DNA from: Chitinophagaceae bacterium
GTDB lineage: Bacteria > Bacteroidota > Bacteroidia > Chitinophagales > Chitinophagaceae
Direction: 5' to 3'
NCBI GenBank assembly: GCA_020847395.1
Contig: JADLCD010000046.1
Span: 1 to 64,000, forward strand
DNA length: 64,000 bases
Made by a program: the position numbers and the translations under genes
Shown: piece after piece, positions 60,690 to 64,000 of the stretch
Layout of the letters: every line of letters starts with the position of its first letter
Position numbering within the stretch: position 1 is the first letter of the stretch
The notes under the pieces: generated by a model
What the model was told of the DNA's origin: nothing
The model's input: the letters and a program-made list of their open reading frames with translations, nothing else
Database searches by the model: none

Positions 60690-63116
60690 ATGTTCAGGAA
60701 TTATCTGAAAATTGCAATCAGGAATTTGATGAAATATCGTTTTATTTCATTCATAAACCTGTTTGGGCTTACTATCGGACTTACCTGTTGCCTGCTTATT
60801 ACAACCTATATATTAAATGAGCTCAGTTACGATAAATGGAATACCAAAGCTGAAAATATTTATCGTGTAACCAGGACTTTTAAAAATACCAATGGCAATA
60901 TCGCACTTAAGCTCAGTAGTATATCTCCACCTTTTGGATATTATTTTCCCACTGAATTCCCGGAAATACAAAAAATGACGCGGCTGTTGGAAAATGGGCC
61001 GATACCTACACGCTACAAGGATAAAATTTTTAACGAAAAGGGTTTGTATTTCGCGGATGAAAACCTGTTTGATGTATTTTCTCTGAAAATCATCAGGGGT
61101 AATGCTAAAAAAGCATTGGAAGCACCTTTTTCTGTTATGATGACGGAAGAAACAGCCAAAAAGTATTTTGGAGATGAAGATCCTATTAATAAAGTTATAA
61201 GGTTTAACAGCCAGTTTGATGCTAAAGTAAACGGCATTTATAAATCTTTTCCGTCTAACTCACATATGCACCCAGAAATGCTGGTATCCTTTAACACGCT
61301 TAAGGATTCAACTGTATATGGAGAAAATGGTTTACGCACCAATTGGGGTAACAATTCTTTTTTCACTTATTTATTATTGCCGCCGCGTTATAATGCCGCT
61401 AATCTTGAGCGCAGGTTTCCTGCCTTTATTGATAAGCACATGGCTGATGAATACAAAGGATATAAACCTTCATCACTAACTACCCTTGGGTTACAAAAGC
61501 TCACAGATATCCATCTTTATTCACATACCGATTACGAAGCTGAGCCAAACGGCGATATCAGCCGGGTATATATTTTTTCGGCAATTGCATTATTCATTTT
61601 GCTGATCGCCTGTATAAATTATATGAATTTATCTACGGCCCGTTCAACACTTCGCGCAAAAGAAATCGGGATACGTAAAGTAATAGGAGCGGGAAAAAAA
61701 GAATTGATATTCCAGTTCCTGAGCGAATCAGTACTTATTTGCATTGTTGCAGCCGCAATTGCATTATTACTTACCTGGGCTGCTATACCCGGGCTTAACA
61801 GGTTATCCGGCCAGCAGCTTTCTTTTCAAACATTACTGGGAAAAAGGATTTTAATACCCTTGTTATTTACGCCATTTATCGTAGGCATTATTTCAGGTAT
61901 ATATCCAGCTTTGTTTATGTCATCTTTTCAGCCTGTTAAAACATTAAAAGGATTATTTAAAGCAGGAGGTGCGGGTATTTCATTTCGTAAAGTATTGGTT
62001 GTATCACAGTTTGCTATAAGTATTATTTTGATCATTACAACTGTTATCGTGTTTCAGCAATTGCATTATATGCAAACAAAATCCCTGGGCTTTGATAAAG
62101 ACCGCGTGTTAACGATAAATTATACCAATGAAGTAAGCAAACAATATGAGGCTTTCAGAACGCAGCTATTGCAGAATGCATCTTTTAAAGATATTACCCG
62201 TTCTTCAAGGATACCTACCGGCCGTTTATTGGATAATATGGGTGCATCGGTAATGAATGGAGATTCACTGCAGCCGGTAGTAAGCGATATTAAGTACGTA
62301 AGCTGCGACTATGATTTCATCAATACCTTCGGCATATCACTGGCGGCAGGCAGATTTTTTTCAAGAGATTATGGAACAGATACAATGAATTATGTGATTA
62401 ATCAATCTGCCGTAAAAGCCATTGGCTGGAAAACAGACCAGGAAGCAATAGGAAAAGATTTTAAATATGGCGGTAACCGCGGGCATATTGTTGGTGTGAT
62501 CAGAGATTTTCATTTTGAATCGATGCACCAGGCTATTGTGCCGGTTGTTTTAATTATGCCTCCCCCTTCTGCTCCTTATTTCAATAATATATCCATTAAA
62601 ATAAGCGGTAATAATACTGCCGCTGCTTTACAGGCATTGGAGCATAAGTGGAAGCAATTTTTCCCGGAAACGCCTTACGAGTATACTTTTCTCGATGAAA
62701 ACTTTGACAGGTTATATGAAGCGGAACAAAGGCAGGCAAACATTTTTACATCTTTCGCATGTATCGCAATATTCATTGCCTGTCTTGGTTTGTTTGGTTT
62801 ATCAGCATTCGCTATATCGCAAAGAATAAAAGAAATAGGTGTCAGAAAAGTATTGGGTGCAAGTACTAACGCTTTAGTGGTTTTGCTGGCAAAAGATTTT
62901 ATGAAGCTTGTTGCAATAGCGGCTGTTGTTGCATTTCCGGTAGCATGGTATGCAATGAATAACTGGCTCAGGGATTTTGCTTACCGTGTAAATATTCACT
63001 GGTGGGTTTTTGTTATTGCCGGTTTAATTGCTGCTTTAATAGCATTTGCAACAGTGAGTTTTCAGGCAATAAAGGCGGCGTTGGCAAATCCGGTGAAGAG
63101 CTTGAGGACGGAGTGA
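60690..63116 (+). CDS. ABC transporter permease (MacB/FtsX type)
   Basis: 808 residues. First helix RNLMKYRFISFINLFGLTIG, a MacB-PCD periplasmic domain (about 50-280), FtsX core helices from about 285 (FSAIALFILLIACINYMNLS), a second periplasmic domain at about 440-660, and the last FtsX set (FASCIAIFIACLGLFGLSAF-like segment). Duplicated FtsX layout, characteristic of Bacteroidota large permeases. Acts with the ATPase at 59442. Confidence 0.93.
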   Translation: MFRNYLKIAIRNLMKYRFISFINLFGLTIGLTCCLLITTYILNELSYDKWNTKAENIYRVTRTFKNTNGNIALKLSSISPPFGYYFPTEFPEIQKMTRLLENGPIPTRYKDKIFNEKGLYFADENLFDVFSLKIIRGNAKKALEAPFSVMMTEETAKKYFGDEDPINKVIRFNSQFDAKVNGIYKSFPSNSHMHPEMLVSFNTLKDSTVYGENGLRTNWGNNSFFTYLLLPPRYNAANLERRFPAFIDKHMADEYKGYKPSSLTTLGLQKLTDIHLYSHTDYEAEPNGDISRVYIFSAIALFILLIACINYMNLSTARSTLRAKEIGIRKVIGAGKKELIFQFLSESVLICIVAAAIALLLTWAAIPGLNRLSGQQLSFQTLLGKRILIPLLFTPFIVGIISGIYPALFMSSFQPVKTLKGLFKAGGAGISFRKVLVVSQFAISIILIITTVIVFQQLHYMQTKSLGFDKDRVLTINYTNEVSKQYEAFRTQLLQNASFKDITRSSRIPTGRLLDNMGASVMNGDSLQPVVSDIKYVSCDYDFINTFGISLAAGRFFSRDYGTDTMNYVINQSAVKAIGWKTDQEAIGKDFKYGGNRGHIVGVIRDFHFESMHQAIVPVVLIMPPPSAPYFNNISIKISGNNTAAALQALEHKWKQFFPETPYEYTFLDENFDRLYEAEQRQANIFTSFACIAIFIACLGLFGLSAFAISQRIKEIGVRKVLGASTNALVVLLAKDFMKLVAIAAVVAFPVAWYAMNNWLRDFAYRVNIHWWVFVIAGLIAALIAFATVSFQAIKAALANPVKSLRTE

Positions 63117-63120
63117 GGTA

Positions 63121-63220
63121 ATTTGAAAATTTGAAAATGTGGAAATTTGAAAATTTGAAAATGTGGAAATGTGAAAGTGTGAAAATGTGGAAATGTGAAA
63201 GTGTGGAAATGTAAATACCT
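63121..63220. repeat. Low-complexity tandem repeat
   Basis: Repeats of TTTGAAAATGTGGAAA / GTGAAAGTGTGGAAATG-like units fill the space between the two permease genes, followed by short GCTGATTGCTGA duplications. The minus-strand ORFs here are artefacts of the repeat. Confidence 0.8.
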
Positions 63221-63283
63221 GAAAGCTGATTGCTGAAAGCTGATTGCTGATAGCTCGGAGCCGACAACCCAAAGCTTACAACT

Positions 63284-64000
63284 ATGTTTAAAAACTATTT
63301 CAAAATGGCATGGAAAAATTTATGGCGGGATAAATTTTATGCCGGAATCAATCTGTTTGGATTATCAATAGCAACAGCAGTATTTCTGCTGATAATAAAT
63401 TATGTATATTTTGAACGTAGTTACGAAAACATCCACTCAAATGCAAAGAATATCTGCCGGGTTACGTTAGATCTTTTTAAGGGATCGGAATATGTTACAA
63501 CCGATTGTGAAACCTATCCTCCACTTGGTCCGGTTTTAAAGGAAAAGATGCCCGAAGTGGTGGATTATGTTCGTATGCAGAACTTAGGCACTATTGAATT
63601 AACCGATGGAAATAAAGCATTTATCGCTGAAAAAAATTATGCGGCGGATCCGGCTTTATTCACAGTTTTTAGTTATAGCTTATTGTATGGCGATAAGCGA
63701 ACCGTTTTGTCGAAGCCCGGGGATATGGTTGTTACCGAAACCGTTGCCAAAAAAATTTTTGGTAAAACAAATGTATTAGGTAAAACCTTAAAAATGCGTG
63801 GAGAGCCTTTTATAGTCACAGGAATAGCGAAGGATGTTCCGGAAAATACACATCTCAAATTTGATTTTCTTATTTCCTTTAATACTTTACAAAAATGGGG
63901 GTGGGATTTAAATTCATGGGGTGGAAATAATAATTACCTGTATGTTCAAATGATGCCTGGCTATAATTTGAGCGCCTTTAACCAAAAACTAAAAGAATTT
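63284..64000 (+). CDS. ABC transporter permease (MacB/FtsX type), cut by window end
   Basis: Starts MFKNYFKMAWKNLWRDKFYA with the same first helix and MacB-PCD pattern as the upstream permease (LFGLSIATAVFLLIINYVYF, ETVAKKIFGKTNVLGKTLKM). 239 codons are visible, open at base 64000. Second of the paired permeases in the MacAB-like cluster. Confidence 0.92.
   Translation, partial: MFKNYFKMAWKNLWRDKFYAGINLFGLSIATAVFLLIINYVYFERSYENIHSNAKNICRVTLDLFKGSEYVTTDCETYPPLGPVLKEKMPEVVDYVRMQNLGTIELTDGNKAFIAEKNYAADPALFTVFSYSLLYGDKRTVLSKPGDMVVTETVAKKIFGKTNVLGKTLKMRGEPFIVTGIAKDVPENTHLKFDFLISFNTLQKWGWDLNSWGGNNNYLYVQMMPGYNLSAFNQKLKEF

Noticed and set aside
63013-63272. Two minus-strand ORFs rich in His, Phe and Ser
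   Set aside because: They are products of the low-complexity tandem repeat between the permease genes.
1-64000. CRISPR arrays, transposase or integrase genes, rRNA
   Set aside because: No regular spacer-repeat pattern, no DDE or tyrosine/serine recombinase motif and no rRNA sequence was seen anywhere in the window.

Overview
The window looks like chromosome from a Bacteroidota bacterium, most likely a Chitinophagaceae-type soil or freshwater organism. This is inferred from the low GC, A-rich translation starts mostly without strong Shine-Dalgarno sequences, TAnnTTTG-type -7 boxes, and families common in that group (DUF6496, DUF892/YciE-F, DUF4142, DUF6766, Crp-like regulators with short HTH tails, a fused CrtYcd-type lycopene cyclase). 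No 16S or marker gene is present, so the taxonomy is inference. LAYOUT. 1-12.9 kb is ordinary chromosome: a CvfB-like S1 protein, a small NAD-binding protein, a family 9 glycosyltransferase, an MFS carrier, a DedA protein with an extra N-terminal domain, a dicarboxylate/amino-acid:cation symporter, an APC permease, a membrane-anchored TIR protein, TrmN6 and an AlaDH/saccharopine-dehydrogenase-like enzyme, closed by tRNA-Leu(CAA). Two intergenic regions here carry copies of the same dispersed repeat. 13.5-21.6 kb is an accessory zone of small, mostly plus-strand genes (RelE/ParE-type toxin-antitoxin, SAM methyltransferase, Crp-like regulator with a flavodoxin-fold oxidoreductase, SRPBCC, DUF2200, HxlR, VOC). 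At least four broken remnants lie among them, and a short repeat (consensus near GCCGCTAACAT) recurs at the 3' ends of several genes, so the zone looks like an eroding cassette array. 22.0-26.7 kb is a carotenoid operon: MarR regulator, crtI, crtB, an SRPBCC protein, crtZ and a lycopene cyclase, probably leading to zeaxanthin-type pigment, with GGPP synthase elsewhere. It is followed by a stress-type SDR and a nitrosative-stress pair (DUF2249-hemerythrin RIC protein plus an Rrf2 regulator). 29.7-57 kb is a dense island of probable stress or starvation proteins: a Cys-rich copper-storage-like protein, acidic, basic and KGG-repeat proteins, a Raf-kinase-inhibitor-like protein, two DUF892 ferritin-like proteins, DUF2383-like, DUF4142, lmo0937-type and DUF6766 proteins, a cytoplasmic alpha-amylase with an LLM oxidoreductase, a FAD-Rieske oxidoreductase, MscS, two histidine kinases, two single-domain receivers, and a divergent sigma-54 (RpoN). 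The main new observation is that many of these genes have a TGGCA-N6-TTGNA element 35-70 bases before the start codon. That has the geometry of a sigma-54 -24/-12 promoter, with perfect or near-perfect cases before the genes at 35567 and 36781. I propose the island is a regulon of the divergent sigma-54 encoded in it. This rests on reading by eye and needs a statistical motif search. 56.4-64 kb holds tRNA-Pro(TGG), a PHA-granule-family protein, an orphan TrpF-like protein and a MacAB-type ABC system (adaptor, ATPase, two large permeases, the last running off the window).
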